The position numbers and the translations under genes were made by a program. From Desulfurellales bacterium (GTDB lineage: Bacteria; Campylobacterota_A; Desulfurellia; Desulfurellales; Hippeaceae): a stretch of 64,000 nt of DNA. Each line of letters begins with the position of its first letter. The first letter of the stretch is position 1. The notes under the pieces were generated by a model, which did not search any database, was not told the DNA's origin, and was given only the letters and a program-made list of their open reading frames with translations. Location: NCBI GenBank assembly GCA_027035575.1, contig JALVUQ010000070.1:1-64000 (forward strand). Reading direction: 5' to 3'. Of this stretch, positions 31,840-41,246 are shown piece after piece.

Positions 31840-32827
31840 AACAGAAAGCGTTGTGGTCGTAAATAATTTAAAAAAGTATTTTCCCTTAAAGATTCCTTGG
31901 CTTGAAGCATTAAGAAAAAAAGAAAAACCGACCGTTAAAGCCGTGGATAACATATCGTTTGATATAAAAAGCAACGAGGCGTTAGGGCTTGTGGGTGAAT
32001 CCGGAAGCGGAAAAACAACGGTCGGGCGTTCAACCATAAGATTGATAGAACCGACAAACGGCTCAATTAAAATTCATAACCAGGATATTATGAGCCTAAA
32101 GGGCGAAAGCTTAAGGAGGGCACGAAAAAACTTTCAGATAATATTCCAAGACCCTATGGCTTCACTAAACCCATATATGAGCATAGGAAAATCCGTTATG
32201 CATCCGCTTGAAATACACAACATCGGCTCGAATTTTAAAGAAAGAAAAGAGATGGTTTTGGAGTTGTTCGATAAGGTCAACTTAAAACCCTCAAAAGAAT
32301 TTTTCAACCGCTTTCCAAGGCAGTTGTCGGGAGGACAAAGACAGAGGGTTGTGATTGCAAGAGCCATAATTACAAATCCTAAATTCATAGTTTCGGATGA
32401 GGCAACGGCAATGCTTGATGTGTCGGTTCGCTCACAAGTTTTAAAACTTATGCTCCGACTAAAAGACGAATACAAACTGGCTTTTTTGTTTATAACGCAC
32501 GATTTGGCAAGTGCAAAGTATATATGTGAAAGAATCGCCGTTATGTATCTCGGAAAAATCGTAGAAGTCGCTTCAACAAGAGAACTGTTTGAGCACCCTC
32601 TCCACCCTTACACAAAGATTTTAATGGGCGCCATCCCAATACCCGACCCAACCATAAAAAGGAACAAGATTATGCCCAAAGGTGAAATACCGTCTCCCAC
32701 AAATATGCCTAAGGGTTGCAGGTTTAGAACAAGATGCCCCTATGCCAAAAAAGAGTGCGAAGATATGGATATGGAACTCACAGATATGGGCAGCAACCAT
32801 TTAAGCGCCTGCCCCTTTATTAAGTAA
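31832..32827 (+). CDS. dppF: Peptide ABC transporter ATP-binding protein DppF
   Basis: A 331-aa ATPase with Walker A GESGSGKTTVG, the signature LSGGQRQRVVIARA and a Walker B region FIVSDEATAMLDVSV, in which the usual DEPT/DEPV reads DEAT. The C-terminal extension GCRFRTRCPYAKKEC is present. The ATG at 31832 gives MSKTESVVVVNNL and overlaps the end of dppD. An earlier ATG at 31757 is inside dppD and not credible. It is the last gene of the operon. Confidence 0.94.
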   Translation: MSKTESVVVVNNLKKYFPLKIPWLEALRKKEKPTVKAVDNISFDIKSNEALGLVGESGSGKTTVGRSTIRLIEPTNGSIKIHNQDIMSLKGESLRRARKNFQIIFQDPMASLNPYMSIGKSVMHPLEIHNIGSNFKERKEMVLELFDKVNLKPSKEFFNRFPRQLSGGQRQRVVIARAIITNPKFIVSDEATAMLDVSVRSQVLKLMLRLKDEYKLAFLFITHDLASAKYICERIAVMYLGKIVEVASTRELFEHPLHPYTKILMGAIPIPDPTIKRNKIMPKGEIPSPTNMPKGCRFRTRCPYAKKECEDMDMELTDMGSNHLSACPFIK

Positions 32828-32892
32828 ATATACTTATATCACCTCAACACAAGATAACCTCTTGTTTAATCTCTCTGTTTTTTAAAAAATCT

Positions 32893-32953
32893 CATCTCAA
32901 ACAACATAAAAATTCGAGATGGTGTTGACTTTAAAGATAAATGGATATAACAT
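32893..32953 (+). promoter_or_regulatory. Promoter of sucCD with upstream inverted repeat
   Basis: TTGACT (32925-32930) is followed after 17 bases by TAACAT (32948-32953), with an overlapping TATAAC two bases earlier. Just upstream lies an inverted repeat CATCTC / GAGATG (32893-32898 and 32916-32921) that could bind a regulator or end the dppF transcript. It has no T-run, so termination is less likely. Confidence 0.5.
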
Positions 32954-33007
32954 AACGCTTGGAAGGTTACTTGTTAACCTATATTTTATTTTTTCTGGAG
33001 GTATTTA

Positions 33008-34225
33008 ATGAAGCTTCACGAATATCAAGCCAAAGAGGTTCTGGCAAGCTACGGCGTTCCGGTGCCGGAAGGAAGGGTAACCCATTTCCCCTATGATGCC
33101 TGGATGGTATCTATGGAGTTGGGCTTGCCGGTTGTTTTAAAGGCTCAAGTGTTAACAGGCGGAAGAGGAAAAGCAGGCGGTGTTAAACTTGCTAAAACAT
33201 CCGACGAAGCAAGGGATATTGCACAGGAGCTTTTCGGTAAAAAACTCGTAACAAAGCAAACAGGCCCACAAGGCGTAATTGTTAGAAAACTGCTTGTTGA
33301 AAAGGCTGCGGATATTGACAGGGAGCTCTATTTTTCCATAGTTGTTGACAGAACAACGTCAAAACCCACTGTCATAGCCTCAAAAAGAGGCGGAATGAGC
33401 ATAGAAGAGGTAGCCGAACAATACCCCGAGGATATCATCAAAATTCCTATAGACCCTGCCGTTGGGTTCCTACCCTACCAGATAAGAAGGTTAAAATACG
33501 ATTTGGAGCTTACGGCTCAAGAAAAAGAGGCTGCTAAAATATTCAGCGCACTTTATCAGGCTTTCTCTGAAAAAGACTGTTCTCTATTAGAGTTAAATCC
33601 GCTTGTTGTGCTGAAATCTGGTCATTTATTGGCTGTTGATGCTAAAATGGACATAGACGAAAATGCACTCTACAGAAGAAGAGATATCTCAAGAATGAGA
33701 GACTTAACTGAATCCGACCCTGATGAACTTGAAGCAAGATTTTCGGGTTTGAACTTCATTAAACTTCCGGGCAACATAGGTTGTATGGTTAACGGTGCCG
33801 GTCTTGCCATGACAACAATGGATGTTATTAAACTTGCCGGCGGAGAACCTGCAAACTTCCTTGATGTCGGCGGAGAAGCCACTCCAGAAACAATAGCAAA
33901 AGGCTTTGAAATAATCACAAGAGACCCGAAAGTTAAGGCTATATTTATCAATATTTTCGGTGGTATAGTCAGATGCGACAAAGTTGCAAACGGAATTATT
34001 CAGGCATTAAAAACCGTTGAGGTCAAGATACCGGTTGTTATTAGATTAACGGGTATGAACAAAGAAGAGGGTATGGAGATACTCAAAAAAGCACCGATGC
34101 AGTTTTATATAGCAGAAGATTTAAGAGAAGCTGCTAAAATGGTGTCCGACTTGTCAAACAATAAAAACAATGAAACAGAGAAAAAACCTGCTGAAAAAGC
34201 AAAAGCAGGAAAGAAGGAGAAATAG
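33008..34225 (+). CDS. sucC: Succinate-CoA ligase (ADP/GDP-forming) beta subunit
   Basis: Citric-acid-cycle enzyme interconverting succinyl-CoA and succinate with nucleoside triphosphate. The 405-aa protein begins MKLHEYQAKEVLASYGVPVP and has VVLKAQVLTGGRGKAGGVK for ATP-grasp nucleotide binding. It also has SLLELNPLVVL and the C-terminal FINIFGGIVRCDKVANGI. The last 20 residues form a Lys/Glu-rich tail not found in most SucC proteins. A CTGGAGG Shine-Dalgarno is present. sucD follows with no gap. In an acetate- or fatty-acid-using anaerobe it could run in either direction of the cycle. Malate-CoA ligase is a close relative and cannot be excluded. Confidence 0.93.
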   Translation: MKLHEYQAKEVLASYGVPVPEGRVTHFPYDAWMVSMELGLPVVLKAQVLTGGRGKAGGVKLAKTSDEARDIAQELFGKKLVTKQTGPQGVIVRKLLVEKAADIDRELYFSIVVDRTTSKPTVIASKRGGMSIEEVAEQYPEDIIKIPIDPAVGFLPYQIRRLKYDLELTAQEKEAAKIFSALYQAFSEKDCSLLELNPLVVLKSGHLLAVDAKMDIDENALYRRRDISRMRDLTESDPDELEARFSGLNFIKLPGNIGCMVNGAGLAMTTMDVIKLAGGEPANFLDVGGEATPETIAKGFEIITRDPKVKAIFINIFGGIVRCDKVANGIIQALKTVEVKIPVVIRLTGMNKEEGMEILKKAPMQFYIAEDLREAAKMVSDLSNNKNNETEKKPAEKAKAGKKEK

Positions 34226-35110
34226 ATGGCTGTTTGTGTATATAGAACCAGTAGGGTTGTCGTTCAGGGTATAACAGGTAAGGAGGGTAGATACCATGCC
34301 CTTGCCTGTAGAGATTACGGCACAAAGGTTGTTGCCGGCGTAACACCCGGCAAGGGCGGTATGGATGTTGAAGGAATTCCTGTTTACAACACTATGGAAG
34401 AGGCTGTTCAAAATAATCACCCGAACGTAAGTTTGATTTTTGTTCCGCCTCCATTTGCAGCGGATGCCATTTTGGAAGCCGTAGGAAGCGGAATTAAGAC
34501 CATTGTTTGTATAACAGAGGGTATCCCGGTGTTGGATATGGTCAAGGTTAAAAGAGTGATAGAAAAAGAAAATGTGACCTTAATAGGCCCTAACTGCCCG
34601 GGAATCATTACACCGGGGGCTACAAAGATAGGTATTATGCCCGGGCACATATTCAAAAGAGGCAGTGTCGGTATAATATCAAGAAGCGGAACTCTGCTCT
34701 ATGAGACAGCCGACCAGATTACAAAAGCGGGGCTTGGTCAGTCAACCTGCGTAGGAATAGGCGGAGACCCGATTATCGGTACGGACTATATTTACTGGCT
34801 TGAGAGATTTGAGCAAGACCCGGAGACGGAAGCGGTTATGATGGTTGGAGAAATCGGAGGAAACGCCGAAGAAAAAGCAGCCGAATACGTTAAAAATCAT
34901 ATGAAAAAACCGGTATTTGCATTTATTGCCGGAAGGACTGCACCTCCGGGAAGAAGAATGGGGCATGCGGGAGCCATTATTATGGGTAAAAGCGGAACGG
35001 CTGAATATAAATACGAAGTATTGAGGGCATCAGGTGTTCATACTATCGAAAATCCGGGATACATCGGAGAAACCATATATAAGACACTGAAAGAAGAGTA
35101 CTCTCTTTAA
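34226..35110 (+). CDS. sucD: Succinate-CoA ligase alpha subunit
   Basis: A 294-aa CoA-binding partner of SucC. It starts with the Rossmann motif VVVQGITGKEGRYHA (CoA site), then ITEGIPVLDMVKVKRVIEKE and GPNCPGIITPGATKIGIMPG. The phosphorylated His is in GRRMGHAGAIIMGK. Length is normal. The gene begins directly after the sucC stop with a GAAGGAG Shine-Dalgarno inside sucC, so it is translationally coupled. A clear terminator follows. Confidence 0.95.
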   Translation: MAVCVYRTSRVVVQGITGKEGRYHALACRDYGTKVVAGVTPGKGGMDVEGIPVYNTMEEAVQNNHPNVSLIFVPPPFAADAILEAVGSGIKTIVCITEGIPVLDMVKVKRVIEKENVTLIGPNCPGIITPGATKIGIMPGHIFKRGSVGIISRSGTLLYETADQITKAGLGQSTCVGIGGDPIIGTDYIYWLERFEQDPETEAVMMVGEIGGNAEEKAAEYVKNHMKKPVFAFIAGRTAPPGRRMGHAGAIIMGKSGTAEYKYEVLRASGVHTIENPGYIGETIYKTLKEEYSL

Positions 35111-35126
35111 TTAAATTTTGACAAGC

Positions 35127-35168
35127 AAGGTGCAAAAAGCGGCTCTGTTTGCTTCTTGCACCTTTTTT
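35127..35168 (+). terminator. Rho-independent terminator of sucCD
   Basis: Stem AAGGTGCAA / TTGCACCTT (35127-35135 and 35156-35164) with an inner AGC/GCT extension is followed by a T-run. Confidence 0.88.
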
Positions 35169-35206
35169 ATTTGATTTTTCCTTCTCTTTAGCGTAGATTT
35201 TTCATA

Positions 35207-36313
35207 ATGCTTAATGCGCAAACCTTAAAAAAATTATACGCCCTATACAAGCTCTTATTGTTTCTTATAACCTTCATAGTGTTTTTGCATCTAAAAAAAC
35301 ATTCACCGGCGTATTGTTACATAATTTTTTTCACATATCTGCTTGATGCGGCTCTGTTTTTCAACTTTGACAATAAATATTTCTACGCTGTATCTTTGGC
35401 TATTGACATAGTCTTTGTTTATTTCATAGCCAAGCTCCTATCAATAGAAGAGATGGTTATTTTTTCGGTTGTACCGCTGTTTTTTTCCTGTTTACTGCTT
35501 GAGTGTTTTTTGGCTGCTGCACTGCTCGGTATCAGTTTTTTTGTTTTGCTGCTCTATTCGGACTTAAATGCCGTCTTTGCCGTGCTGTCTTATGTGGCGG
35601 CTCTTTTTTCATCCTATTTTGTAAAAAAATCCATATATCAAAAAGAGATTATTGAAAAACGAGAGGAGTTTGAAAAAGAGTTTAGTGACAAAATTTACAT
35701 AGCAAAGCGCATCTCTTTGGAGTTTGCACACGAAATACGAAACCCTCTTATGGGTATTTCCGGTGCTTTGGAAATAATTAAAAACTCAAAAGATAAAAAA
35801 ACCTTAAACGAGATGATAGAGATAGCCCAAAAAGAGATTGAAAGAGCCAACAACCTTACACGGGACTTTTTAAACCTTGAAAAACCTTATGAATTAAACA
35901 AACAATCTTTTGAGCTGTGTGCTTTTTTAAATGAAATTTCTTATGCCGACAAAGGTTTGATTCATATCTTCGTTAATTGTAAAATAGACAGTATCTATAT
36001 CGATGCCGACAAAGAGATGATTAGAAGAATGATTGATAATCTTATCAGGAATTCTATGGAAGCCCAAGCCGAAAAGGTTAAAATAGAGGTGTCGGCAGAA
36101 AAAGAATATGTAATTTTATTGGTTTCAGACGACGGAGAGGGTATCAATATTAAAGATGACGAAAAAAATAAGATATTTTTACCGTTTTTTACCACAAAGG
36201 AGCAGGGCAGCGGGCTCGGCTTGGCAATCTGCAAGCAAATAGCCGAAGCGCATATGGGTTCGATTACAATAGACAGCACAAACACCTTTAAAATAGAGTT
36301 AAAAAGGAGATAG
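35207..36313 (+). CDS. Sensor histidine kinase, NtrB-like, with membrane-embedded input
   Basis: A 368-aa kinase. Residues 1 to about 150 are five to six hydrophobic helices with hardly any periplasmic loops, so it probably senses within the membrane. A short linker coiled coil (IIEKREEFEKEFSDK) leads to the H-box FAHEIRNPLMGISGALEII, with the phospho-acceptor His. The ATPase domain has NLIRNSMEAQ (N box), DDGEGINIKDD (G1) and TTKEQGSGLGLAICKQIAE (F/G2). No Shine-Dalgarno is obvious at the ATG. It ends 2 bases before its cognate response regulator. The signal is unknown. Confidence 0.92.
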   Translation: MLNAQTLKKLYALYKLLLFLITFIVFLHLKKHSPAYCYIIFFTYLLDAALFFNFDNKYFYAVSLAIDIVFVYFIAKLLSIEEMVIFSVVPLFFSCLLLECFLAAALLGISFFVLLLYSDLNAVFAVLSYVAALFSSYFVKKSIYQKEIIEKREEFEKEFSDKIYIAKRISLEFAHEIRNPLMGISGALEIIKNSKDKKTLNEMIEIAQKEIERANNLTRDFLNLEKPYELNKQSFELCAFLNEISYADKGLIHIFVNCKIDSIYIDADKEMIRRMIDNLIRNSMEAQAEKVKIEVSAEKEYVILLVSDDGEGINIKDDEKNKIFLPFFTTKEQGSGLGLAICKQIAEAHMGSITIDSTNTFKIELKRR

Positions 36314-36315
36314 AG

Positions 36316-37662
36316 ATGGCCGGCGGTTCAATTTTAATAGTTGATGATGAAAAGAGTATAAGAAGCGTGTTGAAAAACCATCTTGAAACTTCGGGATATG
36401 ACGTATTCACAGCCGAAAGATTGAAAAATATCTATAAATTCAGGGATATGGATATCGTTCTGCTTGATGTAAGGCTTCCCGATGCTAACGGGATAGAATC
36501 CATAAAAAAGATAAAAAACGTTTTCCCTCATTGCGAGGTAATTGTGATAACGGCTTACGAGAAAGACGCTCAAAGTGCCGTTAAAGCAATAAAGAACGGA
36601 GCTTTTGACTATCTTGTCAAACCTTTCAAGTTGAGCGAACTCTCTTTGGCTATTGAAAATGCACTGGAAAAGGTTGAGCTGAAAAAGGAGAATGAAGAAC
36701 TCAAAAGTGCTATCGACAGCATGAAAAAAGGATTTTACGGTATGGTCGGTTTGAGCAGTGAAATGCAAACCGTCTATCAACAGATAAAAAAGGTAGCCGA
36801 TGCAAATATAGCCGTTTTGATAGAAGGAGAAAGCGGCACCGGAAAAGAGTTGTGCGCACAAACCATACACAAATTAAGCAGAAGAAGGGGGAAGTTTATT
36901 GCTATCAACTGTGCCGCCATACCAGAAAATCTGTTGGAAAGCGAACTGTTTGGCTATAAAAAGGGGGCTTTCAGCGGGGCTGTCGAGACAAAAAAAGGGC
37001 TTTTGGAAGAGGCTGATTCAGGAACGCTGTTTCTTGATGAAATAGGAGATATGCCGCTTGAGCTACAGTCAAAACTGCTTAGGTTTCTTGAGAACTTTGA
37101 GTTTAGAAGACTGGGAGATAATGTATCCAAAAAGGTTGATGTGCGCATAGTGTCCGCTACAAACAGAAAACTTGCAAGTCTCGTAGAGGAAGGTAGGTTC
37201 AGAAAAGACCTCTTTTACAGGCTTTCGGGTTTTGTCATACATATACCTCCTTTAAGAAACAGAAAAGAGGATGTACCGCTCCTTGTTAAGCATATACTGC
37301 AAGAGATAAGCACGGATAAGGAATACTCCATAACCTCACAGGCTTTAAAGGCTCTGCTTGTGTATGATTTTCCGGGCAATATCAGGGAGTTGAGAAATAT
37401 ATTGAATCAAGCGGCAATAATGAGCAGCGGAACCATATCCTACGAAGATTTGCCTGAATATATCAAATCTGTCAAATACGATGTTATGGTGGAGGGTAAC
37501 AACCTTGAAGAAAAGGTTGAAAACTACGAAAAGAAGATGATTGAAGATGCTATGAAAAAAGCCGGCGGCAATAAAACCGAGGCTGCCAAAATATTAGGCA
37601 TAACATTCAGGTCTTTAAGGTATAAAGTAAAAAAATACAAAATTGAAAAACAGACTGTTTAA
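36316..37662 (+). CDS. Sigma-54-dependent response regulator (NtrC family)
   Basis: A 448-aa regulator in three domains. The receiver (1-120) has the acidic pair VDDEKSIR, phospho-acceptor VLLDVRLPDANG, and the switch Lys in YLVKPFK. The AAA+ domain has Walker A GESGTGKELCAQ, the sigma-54 contact loop written GAFSGA (rather than GAFTGA) in YKKGAFSGAVETKKGLLEE, and Walker B TLFLDEIGDMPL. The Fis-type helix-turn-helix is GGNKTEAAKILGITFRSLRY. GGAGATAG precedes the ATG. It acts with the adjacent kinase. Target promoters of -24/-12 type were not identified in the window. Confidence 0.95.
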   Translation: MAGGSILIVDDEKSIRSVLKNHLETSGYDVFTAERLKNIYKFRDMDIVLLDVRLPDANGIESIKKIKNVFPHCEVIVITAYEKDAQSAVKAIKNGAFDYLVKPFKLSELSLAIENALEKVELKKENEELKSAIDSMKKGFYGMVGLSSEMQTVYQQIKKVADANIAVLIEGESGTGKELCAQTIHKLSRRRGKFIAINCAAIPENLLESELFGYKKGAFSGAVETKKGLLEEADSGTLFLDEIGDMPLELQSKLLRFLENFEFRRLGDNVSKKVDVRIVSATNRKLASLVEEGRFRKDLFYRLSGFVIHIPPLRNRKEDVPLLVKHILQEISTDKEYSITSQALKALLVYDFPGNIRELRNILNQAAIMSSGTISYEDLPEYIKSVKYDVMVEGNNLEEKVENYEKKMIEDAMKKAGGNKTEAAKILGITFRSLRYKVKKYKIEKQTV

Positions 37663-38117
37663 TCCTTAATCATCTTTTTGGCGGCATTTTTTGCAAGTTT
37701 ATCGGCAATATCGTTGCCCTTGATACCGCTGTGAGCTTTAACCGATATCCACTCTATCGATGCAAACTTTTCAGACGAATTGCATATATCAAAAATTATC
37801 CGTTTATTGCGCTTCGTTGTCTTGTCTTTAATGGGCATAACCGTTCTTTTGGCTTTTTCCTTTTTTCGTACGAGTTTAATTATATAATCGCAATCGGTAT
37901 AAACTTTCAGGTTTATTGTGTCTATGTGGCTAAAAAACGAGTTTATATATTCAAATGCCTTGGCAACAGCCAAAAGCTCCATCGATATTGAGGTTTTACA
38001 TACTGCATAACCGGAAAAATCCACAACCTTATTGCTGTCGATAACCATATGCACCCCCCAACCCCCAACGCCTTGCTGCTGAAAACAACTGCCGTCCGAA
38101 TAAACAACAATGTTCAT
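37659..38117 (-). CDS. rnhA: Ribonuclease HI
   Basis: Cleaves RNA in RNA-DNA hybrids. The 152-aa protein from the ATG at 38117 begins MNIVVYSDGSC and has the DEDD quartet: Asp in YSDGS, Glu in SMELLAVAKAFEY, Asp in VYTDCDYIIKL and Asp in GNDIADKLA. The preceding open frame up to 38294 codes for low-quality AT-rich sequence and is excluded. The basic segment RKKEKAKRTVMPIKDK fits the handle region. It overlaps the last 4 bases of the response regulator in a convergent arrangement. Confidence 0.9.
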   Translation of the reverse strand: MNIVVYSDGSCFQQQGVGGWGVHMVIDSNKVVDFSGYAVCKTSISMELLAVAKAFEYINSFFSHIDTINLKVYTDCDYIIKLVRKKEKAKRTVMPIKDKTTKRNKRIIFDICNSSEKFASIEWISVKAHSGIKGNDIADKLAKNAAKKMIKD

Positions 38118-38216
38118 AGCTTTAGTATATAAGATTGTCTTGCACATTAACACATAAAATTTGTCACAGCACATAAATATGTTTATAATAAGCATAAGGA
38201 AATTGAGGAGGTTGGA

Positions 38217-40211
38217 ATGAAAAAGCTGATTATAGGAATAGTGGTATTTGTTACTGTAATATTTATGTTGGCATACGGAGTTTTGTTTACGCAACCCGGA
38301 AATAACCTTTTAAGACCCACTGTCGAGTCTAAAATCAACAGTGCTTTAAAAACCAAAATGACACTCGAAAGATTCACTCTCAGACCGTCATATCTGCTTG
38401 TAAAACTTAAAACACCTATGGGTTCAAGCTTTGTTGTTGGCGGTAAGTTCGGACTTTTTTCAAAAAAGATAGATGTTAAGTATGATTTATCCGTTGTTGG
38501 CAGAGAAAATAAATTCAAGCTGAAAGGGTTTGAGCTTAAAGGACCTTTCTATGTAAAAGGCACTGCCAAAGGCTCTATGGAAGGTCTTCTGAGTATAGAC
38601 GGAAAAAGTAATTTTGCATCTTCCAACATATCGTACGCTATTAAGGTAAAAAACAAAAAACCCGCATTTGTAAGCATAAATATAGATGACCTGAAACTTA
38701 AAACGCTGCTTGGCGTATTGAACAAACCTGCATTTGCAGATGCTTCGATTAGGGCGAATATTAAACTTACGAGCTTTGAAGAAAACGCACTGAAGGGCAA
38801 GGGAAACGTTTACATAACAAACGGCACGATAGACCGCAAGATTATGAAGAAATCCTTTAATATAAATCTGCCTAAAACCGATTTTAGCGCCAAAGCAAAT
38901 ATAGTTTTAAACGGTTCATTGACCAACTTCGGCTTGAACTTTAATTCTAACTTGGGCAGAAGCTTCATAAAGGGTTCTTACACTCAAAAAACAAATGCCG
39001 TTAAAGCCGACTATAACATCAACCTATCCGACCTGGCTCTTCTTAAACCCGTAACCAATCTGGAGCTTAGGGGAAGTTTTGCGACAAACGGCACAATTAA
39101 CGGCACAAAAAGTTTGATGTATATAAAAGGTCAAAGTTCCGTCGCTGATTCACATACAACCTATGCCGTAACAATCAAGAATTCCAATATCAACAGCATA
39201 AGCCTTTTAATAAAAAATGCCAAACTTGACAAACTGCTGGCTCTTTTAAGCAAACCGATATATGCATACGGACTTGTTAATGCTCAAATAAAAACAGACG
39301 GTATAAATCCGAAAAACCTAAACGGAACAATAGATGCAAACATTTCAAAAGGGGTTGTCAACTCCGCAGTCGTAAAAAAACTGTTTAATCTAAATATGCC
39401 AAAAACGACATTTAAGGCAAATGTTTCATCGAGCATAAAAAAGTCCGTTGCAGTCTCGAAAATAAAGATAAATTCCTCCATAGCCGCTTTGAATACCAAA
39501 AAAACGGTGTTCAACATACCTCTCTTTAAGCTAAATTCCGACTACACACTGACAATTCCCGATTTAAACAAACTCTATTTTGCAACAAACAGGCATATGA
39601 GGGGTTCTGCAAAACTAACAGGCAGTGTTGATTATTCTCAAAAAGGCTTAACTGCAACGGGCTTTTCAAAAATGTTGGGGGGCAGTATAAACTTCAGGCT
39701 TGCAAATAACAATCTTGTTGCAGCGGCAAAAGATATAAGCGTTGTTAAAGCGACGGATATGATGATGTACAACAGAATCTTCGACTCCAAAGGCTCAGTA
39801 AACTTAAACTACAATCTGCTGACAAAAAAAGGCACTCTTAAAGCCCTGTTTGTTAACGGTCATATACTTCCCAACAGGGTTACATTCCTTTTGCACAATA
39901 TGGCGAGATTCGACATAACAAGAGAGATTTACAAAACGACCAAGCTATACAGCAGAATAAACAATAAAAAGATTTTCTCGGATTTGGATATGATAAGCAG
40001 ATTGACGCACATAACATCGAAAAACGCTTTTATTGACCTAAACAGGGATTTGATAGATGCAAAAATTCGGGTTGCAATCAAAAAGAGCGCAGTATATGTC
40101 AAGCTGAAAGGCAGCTTGAGCCATCCGAGAATAAAGATAGACTTTAAAAACCTGATAAAACACAAGGTAGAGAAAAAACTTAAGAATCTGCTTAAAGGTT
40201 TTATCAAATAG
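38217..40211 (+). CDS. AsmA/TamB-like envelope protein with internal repeats
   Basis: A 664-aa protein with one N-terminal membrane anchor (LIIGIVVFVTVIFMLAYGVL), followed by an entirely beta-rich, Asn/Lys/Ser-rich periplasmic part. That part consists of about three diverged repeats of some 180-200 residues. Matching segments are LKTLLGVLNKPAFADASIRA and LDKLLALLSKPIYAYGLVNA, and KSFNINLPKTDFSAKANI and KLFNLNMPKTTFKANVSS. This layout is that of AsmA-type proteins, which move phospholipids or help outer-membrane assembly. Family identity is inferred from architecture, not from a sequence match. TTGAGGAGG precedes the ATG. It stands alone, divergent from rnhA. Confidence 0.75.
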   Translation: MKKLIIGIVVFVTVIFMLAYGVLFTQPGNNLLRPTVESKINSALKTKMTLERFTLRPSYLLVKLKTPMGSSFVVGGKFGLFSKKIDVKYDLSVVGRENKFKLKGFELKGPFYVKGTAKGSMEGLLSIDGKSNFASSNISYAIKVKNKKPAFVSINIDDLKLKTLLGVLNKPAFADASIRANIKLTSFEENALKGKGNVYITNGTIDRKIMKKSFNINLPKTDFSAKANIVLNGSLTNFGLNFNSNLGRSFIKGSYTQKTNAVKADYNINLSDLALLKPVTNLELRGSFATNGTINGTKSLMYIKGQSSVADSHTTYAVTIKNSNINSISLLIKNAKLDKLLALLSKPIYAYGLVNAQIKTDGINPKNLNGTIDANISKGVVNSAVVKKLFNLNMPKTTFKANVSSSIKKSVAVSKIKINSSIAALNTKKTVFNIPLFKLNSDYTLTIPDLNKLYFATNRHMRGSAKLTGSVDYSQKGLTATGFSKMLGGSINFRLANNNLVAAAKDISVVKATDMMMYNRIFDSKGSVNLNYNLLTKKGTLKALFVNGHILPNRVTFLLHNMARFDITREIYKTTKLYSRINNKKIFSDLDMISRLTHITSKNAFIDLNRDLIDAKIRVAIKKSAVYVKLKGSLSHPRIKIDFKNLIKHKVEKKLKNLLKGFIK

Positions 40212-40256
40212 ACTGTTAATTAAGCTTAAGAAGGCTGTTAAATCATATTTTCGTAT

Positions 40257-41246
40257 CTACTCCGAACTGTGTACAAAATCAACAAGGCGCTTAACAACAT
40301 CGGAATTTGTTTGAGGAAGGACACCGTGCCCCAAATTTAATATATGCGGTATGTTTTTCGTGGCATCAAGGAGCTTAGCGGCATTTTCAATAAGTATTTT
40401 TTCATTTGTCAAAAGCAGCGTATTGTCAAGGTTTCCCTGAACGCATCGTTTGGTTTTTGAGTGTATTGTCGGCAGGTGTTCTCTCCAATCCACACTTAAA
40501 CAGTCAAATCCAAGCGTTGAAACAACATCGTTAATGTGTGCCGAATTTTTAATAAAATATATGGACGGTATATTGAGTGTTTCGGCTATTTTTTTATTGA
40601 AAGGATATATAAAGCTTTTATAGACTTCCTTGGGTAGAATACCAGCCCAGCTGTCAAATAGTTGAACGGCATCAACACCAGCTTCTATCTGCATATTCAA
40701 ATATTTTAAGGTCAAATCGCTAAGCGTGTCCATTATGCTTAAAAATTCTTTCGGATATTCATAAATAAACGAGCGAATCTTATAGAAATCACCCCCGCTT
40801 CCAAAAATATAGCATCCCAAAGTAAAGGGGGCGGCGGCAAAACCGATTAGAGCAGCGTCTTTGACATCCTCTTTTATGTTTTTCACCGTATCGTAAACAA
40901 ACGAGACCTCATCCAAATCTATCGTTCTATTAGATATGTTTTTTACATCCAGATTTTCAACAACCGGGGAAGAGCCGTCTTTAAACGACAAGTAAGCACC
41001 AAGGGCTTTAAGCGGTATCAAAATATCCGAAAACAGAATCATAGCATCAACATCAAGCTCTTTTAACGGCTGCATAGTAACAGCCGATGCCAACTCCGGT
41101 GTTGTACACATAGTTAAAAAGTCGTATTTTTTCCTTAACAAACGATAGCTTTTTAAAAACCTGCCTGCCTGGCGCATAAACCAAACGGGCTTTCGATTGT
41201 AAACACCGCCTTTTAGCGTATTCAAAAAAAACTCTTTTTTGTTCAT
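40257..41246 (-). CDS. hemE: Uroporphyrinogen decarboxylase
   Basis: Decarboxylates uroporphyrinogen III to coproporphyrinogen III in haem synthesis. The 329-aa protein contains KPVWFMRQAGRFLKSYRLLR near residue 19-38, ILFSDILIPLKALG with the catalytic Asp, and LGFAAAPFTLGCYIFGSG-type (GFAAAPFTLGCYIFGSGGDF). DSWAGILPKEVY and LNLGHGVLPQT complete the family marks. It overlaps the end of polA by 4 bases, so it is coupled to it. Other haem genes are not in the window. Confidence 0.96.
   Translation of the reverse strand: MNKKEFFLNTLKGGVYNRKPVWFMRQAGRFLKSYRLLRKKYDFLTMCTTPELASAVTMQPLKELDVDAMILFSDILIPLKALGAYLSFKDGSSPVVENLDVKNISNRTIDLDEVSFVYDTVKNIKEDVKDAALIGFAAAPFTLGCYIFGSGGDFYKIRSFIYEYPKEFLSIMDTLSDLTLKYLNMQIEAGVDAVQLFDSWAGILPKEVYKSFIYPFNKKIAETLNIPSIYFIKNSAHINDVVSTLGFDCLSVDWREHLPTIHSKTKRCVQGNLDNTLLLTNEKILIENAAKLLDATKNIPHILNLGHGVLPQTNSDVVKRLVDFVHSSE

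Noticed and set aside
36334-36870. 178-aa open frame on the minus strand opposite the NtrC-type regulator
   Set aside because: It is antisense to a clear AAA+ regulator, and its translation lacks motifs and a Shine-Dalgarno.
38118-38294. N-terminal extension of the RNase HI frame
   Set aside because: The extra 59 residues are AT-rich junk-like sequence; the ATG at 38117 gives the normal family start.
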